This document shows positions 44,339-52,327 of a stretch of DNA of 64,000 nucleotides, piece by piece. Numbering within the stretch: the first letter of the stretch is position 1; every line of letters starts with the position of its first letter. Under the pieces are notes generated by a model. The model saw nothing but the letters and a program-made list of their open reading frames with translations, was not told where the DNA came from and did not search any database. Made by a program: the position numbers and the translations under genes. The stretch comes from Streptomyces sp. NBC_00335 (GTDB lineage Bacteria; Actinomycetota; Actinomycetes; Streptomycetales; Streptomycetaceae): assembly GCF_036127095.1 (NCBI RefSeq), contig NZ_CP108006.1, forward strand, positions 2,356,001 to 2,420,000, given 5' to 3'.

Positions 44339-44373
44339 GGGCGGGCAATAGACATGTTGTCTACTGCCCGCCC
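44339..44373 (-). terminator. Hairpin between aldehyde dehydrogenase and second potD-like gene
   Basis: 15-bp arms with one mismatch (GGGCGGGCAATAGAC with GTCTACTGCCCGCCC) around a five-base loop. It lies 58 bp past the dehydrogenase stop and 26 bp ahead of the binding protein ATG, so it is a terminator or an attenuator. Confidence 0.75.
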
Positions 44374-44431
44374 CTTCAAGGCTGTGACCTGGTCAATGCG
44401 GCGGCCGGCAGGCCGCCCGCCCGGCCTTCGG

Positions 44432-45871
44432 TCAGCCGCCGAGCGAGGTCATGACGTGCTTGATGCGCGTGTAGTCCTCGAAGCCGTAGGCGGAGAGGTC
44501 CTTGCCGTAGCCGGACTTCTTGTATCCGCCGTGGGGCATCTCGGCGACGAGCGGGATGTGGGTGTTGATCCACACGCAGCCGAAGTCGAGGTTCTTGGAC
44601 ATCCGCATCGCGCGGCCGTGGTCCTTGGTCCACACGGACGAGGCGAGGGCGAACTCGACGTCGTTCGCGTACGCCAGGGCCTGATCCTCGTCCGTGAAGG
44701 ACTGGACCGTGATGACGGGGCCGAAGACCTCGTTCTGGATGATCTCGTCGTCCTGCTTGAGGCCGGAGACCACGGTCGGGGCGTAGAAGTAGCCCTTCTC
44801 GCCGACCTGGTGGCCGCCCGCCTCGACCTTGGCGTGGGCGGGGAGGCGCTCGATGAAGCCCGCGACCTGCTTGAGCTGGTTCGGGTTGTTCAGCGGGCCG
44901 TAGAGCACGTCCTCGTCGTCCGGCTGGCCGGTCTTGGTGTCGGCCGCGTTCTTGGCCAGCGCCGCGACGAACTCGTCGTGGATCGACTCGTGGACCAGGA
45001 CGCGACAGGCGGCCGTACAGTCCTGGCCGGCGTTGAAGAAGCCCGCGACCGCGATGTCCTCGGCGGCCTTGGCGATGTCGGCGTCCTCGAAGACCACGAC
45101 GGGAGCCTTGCCACCGAGCTCCAGGTGGACGCGCTTGACGTCCTTGGAGGCGCTCTCGGCGACCTGCATGCCCGCGCGCACCGAGCCGGTGATGGAGGCC
45201 ATCGCCGGAGTGCTGTGCTCGACCATGGCCCGGCCGGTCTCGCGGTCGCCGCAGACGACGTTGAAGACGCCCTTGGGCAGGATCGAGCCGATGATCTCGG
45301 CCATCAGGATGGTGGAGGCCGGGGTGGTGTCCGAGGGCTTGAGGACCACGGTGTTGCCCGCGGCGATGGCCGGGGCGAACTTCCAGACGGCCATCATCAT
45401 CGGGTAGTTCCACGGCGCGACCTGGGCGCAGACGCCGACCGGCTCACGGCGGACGATGGAGGTCATGCCCTCCATGTACTCGCCGGCCGAACGGCCCTCG
45501 AGCAGGCGGGCGGCACCGGCGAAGAAGCGGATCTGGTCCACCATCGGCGGCAGCTCCTCGCTGGCCGTGAGGCCGAGCGGCTTGCCGGTGTTCTCCGACT
45601 CGGTGGCGACCAGCTCGTCCGCGCGCGCCTCGAAGGCGTCCGCGATCTTCAGCAGTGCCTTCTGGCGCTCGGAGGGGGTCGCGTCGCGCCACGCCGGGAA
45701 GGCGGCCGCGGCCGCGGCCATGGCGGCGTCGACGTCCGCCTGGCCGGAGAGGGGGGCGGTCGCGTACGCCTCGCCCGTGGCGGGGTTGACCACCTCGGTG
45801 GTCCGCCCGTCGGCGGCGTCCTTGAACTCCCCGCCGATGTAGTTGCGCAGACGACGCAGTTCGGTGGTCAC
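44432..45871 (-). CDS. Gamma-aminobutyraldehyde dehydrogenase
   Basis: A 479-residue NAD-dependent aldehyde dehydrogenase: APWNYPMMM, SITGSVRAG in the cofactor loop, LELGGKAP and nucleophile Cys285 in GQDCTAACRV. The family and the setting (polyamine-binding protein, aminotransferase) support oxidation of 4-aminobutyraldehyde to GABA. GTG 45871 was chosen because AGGAG stands ten bases upstream; GTG 45880 is too close. It is divergent from the Lrp-type regulator gene, which probably controls both sides. Confidence 0.92.
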   Translation of the reverse strand: MTTELRRLRNYIGGEFKDAADGRTTEVVNPATGEAYATAPLSGQADVDAAMAAAAAAFPAWRDATPSERQKALLKIADAFEARADELVATESENTGKPLGLTASEELPPMVDQIRFFAGAARLLEGRSAGEYMEGMTSIVRREPVGVCAQVAPWNYPMMMAVWKFAPAIAAGNTVVLKPSDTTPASTILMAEIIGSILPKGVFNVVCGDRETGRAMVEHSTPAMASITGSVRAGMQVAESASKDVKRVHLELGGKAPVVVFEDADIAKAAEDIAVAGFFNAGQDCTAACRVLVHESIHDEFVAALAKNAADTKTGQPDDEDVLYGPLNNPNQLKQVAGFIERLPAHAKVEAGGHQVGEKGYFYAPTVVSGLKQDDEIIQNEVFGPVITVQSFTDEDQALAYANDVEFALASSVWTKDHGRAMRMSKNLDFGCVWINTHIPLVAEMPHGGYKKSGYGKDLSAYGFEDYTRIKHVMTSLGG

Positions 45872-45999
45872 TACAGCCACACTCCTGTGCTCACATGTCC
45901 AATGGTTGAGACAACTACCAAGCCTAGCCTCTCGGACACCGTTTTCGACAGGCCCACACAGCACGAACTACGGAATCGGTGAGATCTGACTCCCGAAAC

Positions 46000-46015
46000 A
46001 ACGAATTACATCGTT
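46000..46015 (+). promoter_or_regulatory. Inverted repeat upstream of the Lrp-type regulator
   Basis: AACGA-ATTACA-TCGTT is a 16-bp perfect inverted repeat in an unusually AT-rich spot, 27 bp ahead of the regulator start, within the divergent promoter region shared with the dehydrogenase. Autoregulation by the Lrp protein is likely but inferred. Confidence 0.55.
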
Positions 46016-46042
46016 CTCGCCTTGCGGAACAGACGACTCCTC

Positions 46043-46546
46043 GTGCACAGTGAGGTCGTGGTCAGTCGAAGCGCAGATTCCAGGAACAGACAACCGTCCC
46101 CTTCGGTCGATGCTGTGTCCCTGGCGATCATCGAGCAACTGCAAGAGGACGGTCGTCGTCCTTACGCGGCGATCGGCAAGGCCGTGGGCCTGTCCGAAGC
46201 AGCGGTGCGCCAGCGAGTACAGAAGCTGCTCGACCAGGGCGTCATGCAGATCGTCGCCGTCACCGACCCGCTCACCGTGGGGCTCCGGCGCCAGGCGATG
46301 GTCGGCATCAACGTCGAGGGAGACCTCGACCCGGTGGCCGACGCGCTGACCGCGATGGCCGAGTGCGAGTACGTGGTGATGACCGCGGGCTCGTTCGACC
46401 TGATGGTGGAAATCGTCTGCGAGGACGACGACCACCTGCTGGAAACGATCAACAAGAAGATCCGCGCGCTCCCCGGCGTGCGATCAACCGAAAGCTTCGT
46501 TTACCTGAAGCTGAAGAAGCAGACCTACATGTGGGGAACGCGATAG
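46043..46546 (+). CDS. Lrp/AsnC-family transcriptional regulator
   Basis: A 167-residue feast/famine regulator: helix-turn-helix with YAAIGKAVGLSEAAVRQRVQ (about residues 42-61) and the ligand-binding RAM domain (VGINVEGDLDPVADAL, YVVMTAGSFDLMVEI). GTG 46043 was chosen from family N-termini; 46058 is an alternative. It lies between the divergent dehydrogenase and the aminotransferase whose start follows its stop by two bases, so it probably regulates this second polyamine set. Confidence 0.9.
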   Translation: MHSEVVVSRSADSRNRQPSPSVDAVSLAIIEQLQEDGRRPYAAIGKAVGLSEAAVRQRVQKLLDQGVMQIVAVTDPLTVGLRRQAMVGINVEGDLDPVADALTAMAECEYVVMTAGSFDLMVEIVCEDDDHLLETINKKIRALPGVRSTESFVYLKLKKQTYMWGTR

Positions 46547-46548
46547 CC

Positions 46549-47910
46549 GTGAGCCAGGACCTCTCCAAGACCGCCTACGACCACCTGTGGATGCACTTCA
46601 CCCGCATGTCGTCGTACGAGAACTCGCCCGTACCCACCATCGTGCGGGGCGAGGGCACCTACATCTTCGACGACAAGGGCAAGCGCTACCTCGACGGCCT
46701 CGCGGGCCTGTTCGTGGTCAACGCCGGTCACGGCCGCAAGGAACTGGCCGAGGTCGCCTACAAGCAGGCGCAGGAACTCGCGTTCTTCCCCATCTGGTCG
46801 TACGCGCACCCCAAGGCCGTCGAGCTCGCCGAGCGCCTCGCGCACTACGCCCCGGGCGACCTGAACAAGGTCTTCTTCACCACCGGTGGCGGCGAGGCCG
46901 TCGAGACCGCCTGGAAGCTCGCGAAGCAGTACTTCAAGCTGCAGGGCAAGCACACCAAGTACAAGGTCATCTCGCGTGCGGTCGCCTACCACGGCACCCC
47001 GCAGGGCGCCCTGTCCATCACCGGTCTGCCGGCCCTCAAGGCCCCCTTCGAGCCGCTGGTCCCCGGCGCGCACAAGGTGGTCAACACCAACATCTACCGC
47101 GCCCCGATCTACGGCGACGACCCCGAGGCCTACGGCCGCTGGTGCGCCGACCAGATCGAGCAGGAGATCCTGTTCGAGGGCGCCGACACCGTCGCCGCCG
47201 TCTTCCTGGAGCCGGTGCAGAACGCCGGTGGCTGCTTCCCGCCGCCGCCCGGCTACTTCCAGCGCGTCCGCGAGATCTGCGACGAGTACGACGTCCTGCT
47301 CGTCTCCGACGAGACGATCTGCGCGTTCGGCCGTCTGGGCACGATGTTCGCCTGTGACAAGTTCGACTACATCCCGGACATGATCACCTGCGCGAAGGGC
47401 ATGACCTCGGGCTACTCCCCGATCGGTGCCTGCATCATCTCGGACCGCCTCGCCGAGCCGTTCTACAAGGGTGACAACACCTTCCTGCACGGCTACACCT
47501 TCGGCGGACACCCCGTGTCCTCCGCGGTGGCGCTCGCCAACCTCGACATCTTCGACAAGGAAGGCCTCAACCAGCACGTGCTGGACAACGAGGACGCCTT
47601 CCGCGCGACGCTGGAGAAGCTGCACGACCTGCCGATCGTCGGCGACGTCCGCGGCAACGGCTACTTCTACGGCATCGAGCTCGTCAAGGACAAGGTCACC
47701 AAGGAGTCCTTCACGGACGAGGAGACGGAGCGCGTGCTCTACGGCTTCCTCTCCAAGGCGCTCTTCGAGAACGGCCTGTACTGCCGCGCCGACGACCGTG
47801 GCGACCCGGTCATCCAGCTGGCCCCGCCGCTGACCGCCGACCAGGGCACCTTCGACGAGATCGAGGGCATCCTGCGCCGCGTGCTCACCGAGGCCTGGAC
47901 CAAGCTCTAA
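46549..47910 (+). CDS. Class III aminotransferase, probably putrescine/polyamine aminotransferase
   Basis: A 453-residue PLP aminotransferase resembling SpuC/beta-alanine-pyruvate types. FFTTGGGEAVETAWKLAKQY near residues 107-126 binds the cofactor phosphate, EPVQNAGGCFPPP and VSDETICAFGRLG follow, and Lys283 in TCAKGMTSGYSP forms the Schiff base. It likely turns putrescine or a gamma-glutamyl polyamine into an aldehyde for the divergent dehydrogenase. GTG 46549 was chosen because GGGGA lies about 12 bases upstream; GTG 46531 would overlap the regulator. A terminator follows. Confidence 0.9.
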   Translation: MSQDLSKTAYDHLWMHFTRMSSYENSPVPTIVRGEGTYIFDDKGKRYLDGLAGLFVVNAGHGRKELAEVAYKQAQELAFFPIWSYAHPKAVELAERLAHYAPGDLNKVFFTTGGGEAVETAWKLAKQYFKLQGKHTKYKVISRAVAYHGTPQGALSITGLPALKAPFEPLVPGAHKVVNTNIYRAPIYGDDPEAYGRWCADQIEQEILFEGADTVAAVFLEPVQNAGGCFPPPPGYFQRVREICDEYDVLLVSDETICAFGRLGTMFACDKFDYIPDMITCAKGMTSGYSPIGACIISDRLAEPFYKGDNTFLHGYTFGGHPVSSAVALANLDIFDKEGLNQHVLDNEDAFRATLEKLHDLPIVGDVRGNGYFYGIELVKDKVTKESFTDEETERVLYGFLSKALFENGLYCRADDRGDPVIQLAPPLTADQGTFDEIEGILRRVLTEAWTKL

Positions 47911-47956
47911 CCAGCCCGCGTCCTCCCACCGTCCCGCAGGCGGCAAACTGCCGGAC

Positions 47957-48009
47957 CACACGGCCCGGATCCTCCGTTCGAGTGAGAACGCGGGGGTCCG
48001 GGCCGTGTG
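47957..48009 (+). terminator. Intrinsic terminator downstream of the aminotransferase
   Basis: A 13-bp perfect stem (CACACGGCCCGGA with TCCGGGCCGTGTG), extendable inward, 47 bp past the stop, followed by CTGTCACC. Confidence 0.85.
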
Positions 48010-48104
48010 CTGTCACCATCCAAGACGTTCATCTCTTTACATCTCATTGCGGCGCCAGTGACCAAGCGGGCTCCGCTTCGTTCCCCCGGACGGAGGTGTA
48101 CGCC

Positions 48105-48905
48105 ATGGTGGCTCCACGGGACAACGCTCCGCCGGACAACGCTCCGCCGGACAAGATCCCGCCCCAGGACGATCTGCTCTGGGCACGGTCCCTTCACTAC
48201 TCCCACAGCGGTTCGCCGGGACTCATCGGGGTCTCGATCGGCGTCCGCGCGGGAGAGATCCTCGCCGTCACCGGCCCGCGGGGCAGCGGCAAGACCACGC
48301 TGCTGCACTGCCTGTCCGGACAGCTGCGGCCCGAGCAGGGCGAGGTCTGGTTCAACAGCGTCCCCGTGCACACCATGGGGACCCTGACCCGCGAGCGGCT
48401 GCGCCGCGACCGCTTCGGCTGGATCGGCCCCGAGCCGCGGCTGCTGCCCGAGCTCCGGGTCTGGGAGAACGCCGCCCTGCCGCTGCTGATCGCGGGCGTG
48501 CCCCACCGCACGGCCAAACGGGCCGCCTGCGAATGGCTGGACCGCCTCGACATCGGCGCCTTCGCCCGCAAGCACCCCGGCGCCCTCAACCGGGCCGAGT
48601 CCCAGCGCGTCGCCCTCGCCCGCGCCCTCGCGAACCTGCCCGCCGTGATCTTCGCCGACGAGCCGACCGCTCCCCTGCACCGGGCCGAGCGCTCCCTGCT
48701 GCTGCGCACCCTCACCACGGCCGCCCGCTCCCACGGCATCACCGTGCTGCTCGCCACCCACGAGGAGGAGACCGCGGCCGTCGCCGACCGGCACTTCGCC
48801 CTGCTCGACGGCCGCCCGGCCGCCGCGGCGGTCGCTGCCGGGCTCCCCCCTACCTCCATCCCCCAGCCCCCGGAGGACCAGGCCGCGTGCTCGCTCTCCG
48901 CCTAG
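48105..48905 (+). CDS. ABC transporter ATPase with degenerate signature motif
   Basis: A 266-residue ATPase of the LolD/MacB-like export class. Walker A is GPRGSGKTT (about 56-64) and Walker B AVIFADEPT (about 184-192), with the H-loop His in LLATHEEET. The ABC signature, normally LSGGQ, reads LNRAESQRVALARAL, lacking both glycines, so ATP sandwiching may be altered. Residues 5-17 come from a 15-bp tandem repeat encoding DNAPP. Start ATG 48105 has CGGAGG upstream. The next gene, a membrane protein, overlaps it by 19 bp. Confidence 0.85.
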   Translation: MVAPRDNAPPDNAPPDKIPPQDDLLWARSLHYSHSGSPGLIGVSIGVRAGEILAVTGPRGSGKTTLLHCLSGQLRPEQGEVWFNSVPVHTMGTLTRERLRRDRFGWIGPEPRLLPELRVWENAALPLLIAGVPHRTAKRAACEWLDRLDIGAFARKHPGALNRAESQRVALARALANLPAVIFADEPTAPLHRAERSLLLRTLTTAARSHGITVLLATHEEETAAVADRHFALLDGRPAAAAVAAGLPPTSIPQPPEDQAACSLSA

Positions 48906-49960
48906 CCCGCGGCTCCCGGCCGCTGGTCCAATTGCGCCGACTGCTCGTCGCCGCCGCTTCGGCCGGCAGCGGCTTCCTGCTGCTGTACGTGCTCGCACAG
49001 GCCACGGCCCGGCCCGCCGGATCGTTCCCTCAGCTGCTGTGGGCCCTGGTCCCCCTCGCCGTCACCGTCCAGTTCGCCGTCGCGGTGGCCCGTACCGACC
49101 CCGCGACCCGCCCCCTCGAAGGGCTGGACGCCGCCGGGCTGGGACCCCTACGACTCACCCTGGTCGCGACGATCTCCACCGCCGTGGCCTGCGCCCTCGG
49201 CAGCGCCGTGGCCCTGGTCGTCTTCCTCCATCTGCGCGGGGACGTGACCGGGCTGCCCTTCGACGGCGCCGGGTCGCGGCTGCTCCACGGCGACCAGCCC
49301 CTGCCCGTGGCGGCCGCCCTCACCCTGCTGGCCCTGCTCCCGCTGGCCGCCTCGATCGCCACCGCCCTCGCCCTGCGCCCGCACCCCCGGCCCGCGCCGC
49401 AGACCGCACTGCCCTGGGGCATCGCCCTCACCGCCTGCGGACTCGCCGCACTGGCCTACTCCCGCCCCGGCGGAGCCGCCATGCCGACGGGCTGGGCACT
49501 GACCGCCCTCGGACTCGCCCTCGCCGGCCCGGGCCTCGCCTACGCCTGCGGGGCGCTCGTCCAGGCCGTCCGCCCGGGCGCGCTCCGGCTGCTGGCCGGG
49601 CGGGCCCTCCAGGAGGAGGCCCCCCGGCTGGGCGCACCCCTCGGTGTCCTGTGCGCCGTCGCGGCGGGCGCCCTCAGCGCCGTGGCCCTGCGCGATCACG
49701 GCGGACTCCAGGTCCCGCTCGGCCCGCTGACCGCGCCCGCCGCCGCTCTGGTGACGCTGTGCGCGGCCGCCACCCTGCTCACCTCCGCGGTCGAAGTCCG
49801 CCAGGCCAGGGCCGCCACCCGCGAGACCCTGACCGGGCTCGGCGCCCCGGGCAAGGTCCTGCGTACGGCCGCGACCGTACGGGCCACCGCGCTGGTGGCG
49901 GTGTGCCTGCCGCTCAGCTGGGGTGTGTCACAGCTGACGTCGCTGGCATTGACCCGCTGA
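48887..49960 (+). CDS. Integral membrane partner of the ABC ATPase
   Basis: A 357-residue hydrophobic protein with about nine membrane segments (for example AASAGSGFLLLYVLAQ; LLWALVPLAVTVQFAV; LTLVATISTAVACALG; LGVLCAVAAGALSAVAL). It shows no substrate-binding or FtsX signature that I can name, but overlap with the ATPase gene makes it the probable permease. GTG 48887 follows CGGAGGACCA. Its substrate is unknown. Confidence 0.75.
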   Translation: MLALRLARGSRPLVQLRRLLVAAASAGSGFLLLYVLAQATARPAGSFPQLLWALVPLAVTVQFAVAVARTDPATRPLEGLDAAGLGPLRLTLVATISTAVACALGSAVALVVFLHLRGDVTGLPFDGAGSRLLHGDQPLPVAAALTLLALLPLAASIATALALRPHPRPAPQTALPWGIALTACGLAALAYSRPGGAAMPTGWALTALGLALAGPGLAYACGALVQAVRPGALRLLAGRALQEEAPRLGAPLGVLCAVAAGALSAVALRDHGGLQVPLGPLTAPAAALVTLCAAATLLTSAVEVRQARAATRETLTGLGAPGKVLRTAATVRATALVAVCLPLSWGVSQLTSLALTR

Positions 49961-49979
49961 GCCGGGCAGCCCTTAGGGT
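49949..49979 (+). promoter_or_regulatory. Promoter of the LOG-family gene, probably leaderless
   Basis: TTGACC at 49949-49954 and TAGGGT at 49974-49979 with a 19-bp spacer. Transcription should begin close to the ATG at 49987, so the mRNA would lack a leader; no ribosome site is visible. Confidence 0.6.
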
Positions 49980-49986
49980 GGGCCGA

Positions 49987-51096
49987 ATGGTCAACCCACA
50001 CATCGAGACCGATACCGAGATCGAGACCCTCGCCGAGTTCGACCGGGTCGTGGCCCGCGGCTCGCTCAGCGGGTACCGGATCCAGTCGGTCAACCTGCTG
50101 GAGCGGACCTTCGCCCTCCTGTCCGCCGACACCTCGGCCGCCGTGTTCCTGGGCTGCCCGATGGAACCGGACGCCTCGGTCAAGGTGCGCGCGGACGGCG
50201 CCCTGGTCTTCCCGCCCGTCCCGGACCTCCCCTTCAACCCCTACCGGGGCCTGCTCTACACGGCCGAGGAACTCTTCACCGGACTCTCCGCGGGCTACGA
50301 GGCCACGCCCGACTCCGAGGCGTACGCCTGGTTCCAGGAGACCAAGGCTGACGGCGACATCTACTCCTCGATGCTGCGCTCCATCCACGACGACGCCATC
50401 TCCGACGCCCTCGACGAACACCTCGTCGGCGCCCGCGTGGTCGGTGTGATGGGCGGCCACGCCATGGCCCGCGGCGGCGACGCCTACCGGGGTGCGGCCG
50501 AGCTCGGCCGGACGCTGACCCGCTCCGGTCTGACCGTGGCCACCGGCGGCGGTCCCGGCGCGATGGAGGCGGCCAACCTCGGCGCGTACCTCTCGACGGC
50601 CCCCGACGAGGCCCTGCCCGAAGCCCTGCGGATGCTGGCCAAGGCCCCTTCCTTCACCCCGTCCGTCTCCGACTGGGCGCGCGCGGCCTTCGCCGTACGG
50701 GAACGCTGGCCGGCGATCACGGGCGGCGACTCGGTGGGCATCCCGACCTGGTTCTACGGACACGAGCCGCCGAACCCCTTCGCCGGACACATCGCGAAGT
50801 ACTTCGCGAACGCCACCCGGGAGGACGGGCTGCTCGCCCGCTCCAACGCGGGCGTGGTGTTCCTGCCGGGCGCGGCCGGCACCGTCCAGGAGATCTTCGA
50901 CAACGCGACGCCCAACCACTACGAGTCCCGCGGCGAGCCGACCCCGATGATCCTGGTCGACCGCGCCCACTGGACCGAACGGCTGCCTGCCTGGCCGCTG
51001 CTCCAGTCACTCGCCCGGGGCCGGGCGATGGAGTCCCGGATCGCCCTGGTCGACTCGGTTTCAGAGGTTCCGGCGGCCCTCGCAGCCATGAGCTGA
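49987..51096 (+). CDS. LOG-family protein (cytokinin-activating type fold), long form
   Basis: A 369-residue LOG protein. The Rossmann core has VVGVMGGHAMARGG, TGGGPGAMEAAN (the conserved GG-x-G-x-M-E) and VFLPGAAGTVQEIF, a variant of the PGGxGTxxE motif with Ala for the second Gly. LOG enzymes cleave nucleoside monophosphates to free base and ribose 5-phosphate; whether the Gly-to-Ala change matters is unknown. It has about 140 extra N-terminal residues compared with the short form of about 190. Start ATG 49987 is backed by the promoter spacing. Confidence 0.87.
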   Translation: MVNPHIETDTEIETLAEFDRVVARGSLSGYRIQSVNLLERTFALLSADTSAAVFLGCPMEPDASVKVRADGALVFPPVPDLPFNPYRGLLYTAEELFTGLSAGYEATPDSEAYAWFQETKADGDIYSSMLRSIHDDAISDALDEHLVGARVVGVMGGHAMARGGDAYRGAAELGRTLTRSGLTVATGGGPGAMEAANLGAYLSTAPDEALPEALRMLAKAPSFTPSVSDWARAAFAVRERWPAITGGDSVGIPTWFYGHEPPNPFAGHIAKYFANATREDGLLARSNAGVVFLPGAAGTVQEIFDNATPNHYESRGEPTPMILVDRAHWTERLPAWPLLQSLARGRAMESRIALVDSVSEVPAALAAMS

Positions 51097-51139
51097 CCTG
51101 GACAACCTGACCCGGTCAGGCAACTTCTCTCCCCTTTTC

Positions 51140-51183
51140 CACGTCTGGAAGAGGTACGCACTACGTAAAACCTGCCAGACGTG
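51140..51183 (+). other. Leader hairpin before the DMT permease gene
   Basis: CACGTCTGG pairs with CCAGACGTG over nine perfect bases, with a further AGGT/ACCT inside. It lies 43 bp after the LOG stop and 14 bp before the permease GTG. It may be a terminator of the LOG gene or part of a leader that controls the permease. Confidence 0.55.
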
Positions 51184-51197
51184 AACGGAGCCCTCGG

Positions 51198-52091
51198 GTG
51201 CTCATAGGCCTGCTCACCGCCATCGCGGCGTCCATCTGCTACGGCACGGGATCCGTCCTGCAAGCCGTGGGCTCACGGCGGGCGGCCCGGATGTCGCCCA
51301 CCGCCGCCGGGGTCACCCAGCACGGCGGCCCGAACCTCAGCTCGACGGCGAAGGCCGCGATGACCTGGGAGTTCATCGTCGGCACCATCCTGGACTTCGT
51401 GGGCTTCGGGCTGGGCGCCCTGGCCGCCCGCCTCCTGCCGCTCTTCCTCTCTCAGACGGTCATCAGCGCCAACCTGGTGATCACGGCCGTGCTGAGCGTG
51501 AAGATGCTCGGCATCCGGCTGACCCGCAAGGAATGGACCTCCATCGGGGTCGTCTGTGCGGCACTGGTCCTGCTCGCGACCGCGGCGGGCCACGAGGGCG
51601 GCCACTACGCTCCGGCGTCCACGCACTGGTGGCTCCTGGGCGTGACCGTACTGATCATCGTGGGCGGCACGGTGGCGGTACGTTTCCTCGGCGCCCGGGC
51701 CGCGATCCTGGCGGGCCTGCTGTCGGGTCTGGCGTTCGGCGCGCTGGGCGTCGGGGTCCGCATCCTCAACGGCGTGGAGCCGTTCTCGTTCCCGTCCCTC
51801 CTCGCCGACCCGGCCCTGTACGCCATCGTCCTGGCGGGGGTCGGCGGCATGTACCTGCACACCGTGGCGCTCCAGATCGGCTCGGTGAACGGCGCCACCG
51901 CGGCCCTGGTGGTCGGCGAAACCGTGCTCCCCGGCGCGATCGGCGTCCTCTGGCTCGGCGACGCGTCCCGCCCCGGCATGGCCTGGCTGGCGGTCCTCGG
52001 CTTCGTCCTGGCGGTAGCCGGCGCGGTGGCAGTCGCCTGGTACGGCAACCACGAGGACGCACACGGAGACGTCCCCACCCCGGTCGGCTGA
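51198..52091 (+). CDS. DMT-superfamily integral membrane protein
   Basis: A 297-residue membrane protein with about nine segments and an internal repeat typical of the drug/metabolite transporter superfamily (EamA/NIPA-like): LIGLLTAIAASICYGTGSVLQ and LAGVGGMYLHTVALQIGSVN are matching half-motifs. The substrate cannot be read. GTG 51198 follows ACGGAG. It is convergent with the thiamine transporter genes, with a repeat copy between them. Confidence 0.82.
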   Translation: MLIGLLTAIAASICYGTGSVLQAVGSRRAARMSPTAAGVTQHGGPNLSSTAKAAMTWEFIVGTILDFVGFGLGALAARLLPLFLSQTVISANLVITAVLSVKMLGIRLTRKEWTSIGVVCAALVLLATAAGHEGGHYAPASTHWWLLGVTVLIIVGGTVAVRFLGARAAILAGLLSGLAFGALGVGVRILNGVEPFSFPSLLADPALYAIVLAGVGGMYLHTVALQIGSVNGATAALVVGETVLPGAIGVLWLGDASRPGMAWLAVLGFVLAVAGAVAVAWYGNHEDAHGDVPTPVG

Positions 52092-52121
52092 AACCCGGGG
52101 AAGCACCGGGGCTGGTCGCTT

Positions 52122-52256
52122 TCAGCCGTCCGGCATTTGAGGACCGGGGTCTGGGGCGGAGCCCGGACCCCTCAGCCCGTCCGGCGCTTGAGGACCGGGT
52201 CAGGGCCGGCCCTGGGAACGGTGGAAGGGCGGGTAGGGGAACTCCGCCCCGCGCAG
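52122..52256. repeat. Dispersed intergenic repeat, copy 3
   Basis: It contains two direct units beginning CAGCCGTCCGGCATTTGAGG and CAGCCCGTCCGGCGCTTGAG and ends with GGAAGGGCGGGTAGGGGAAC, like the right part of copies 1 and 2. It fills most of the 236-bp convergent gap between the DMT permease and thiQ; the rest repeats the word CCGCGCAGCGGCA. Confidence 0.8.
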
Positions 52257-52327
52257 CGGCAGGGGCCACCACGCGGACTGCTCCCCCGCGCAGCGGCAAG
52301 GGTCGCTGCGCGGGACTCCGCCCGGCC

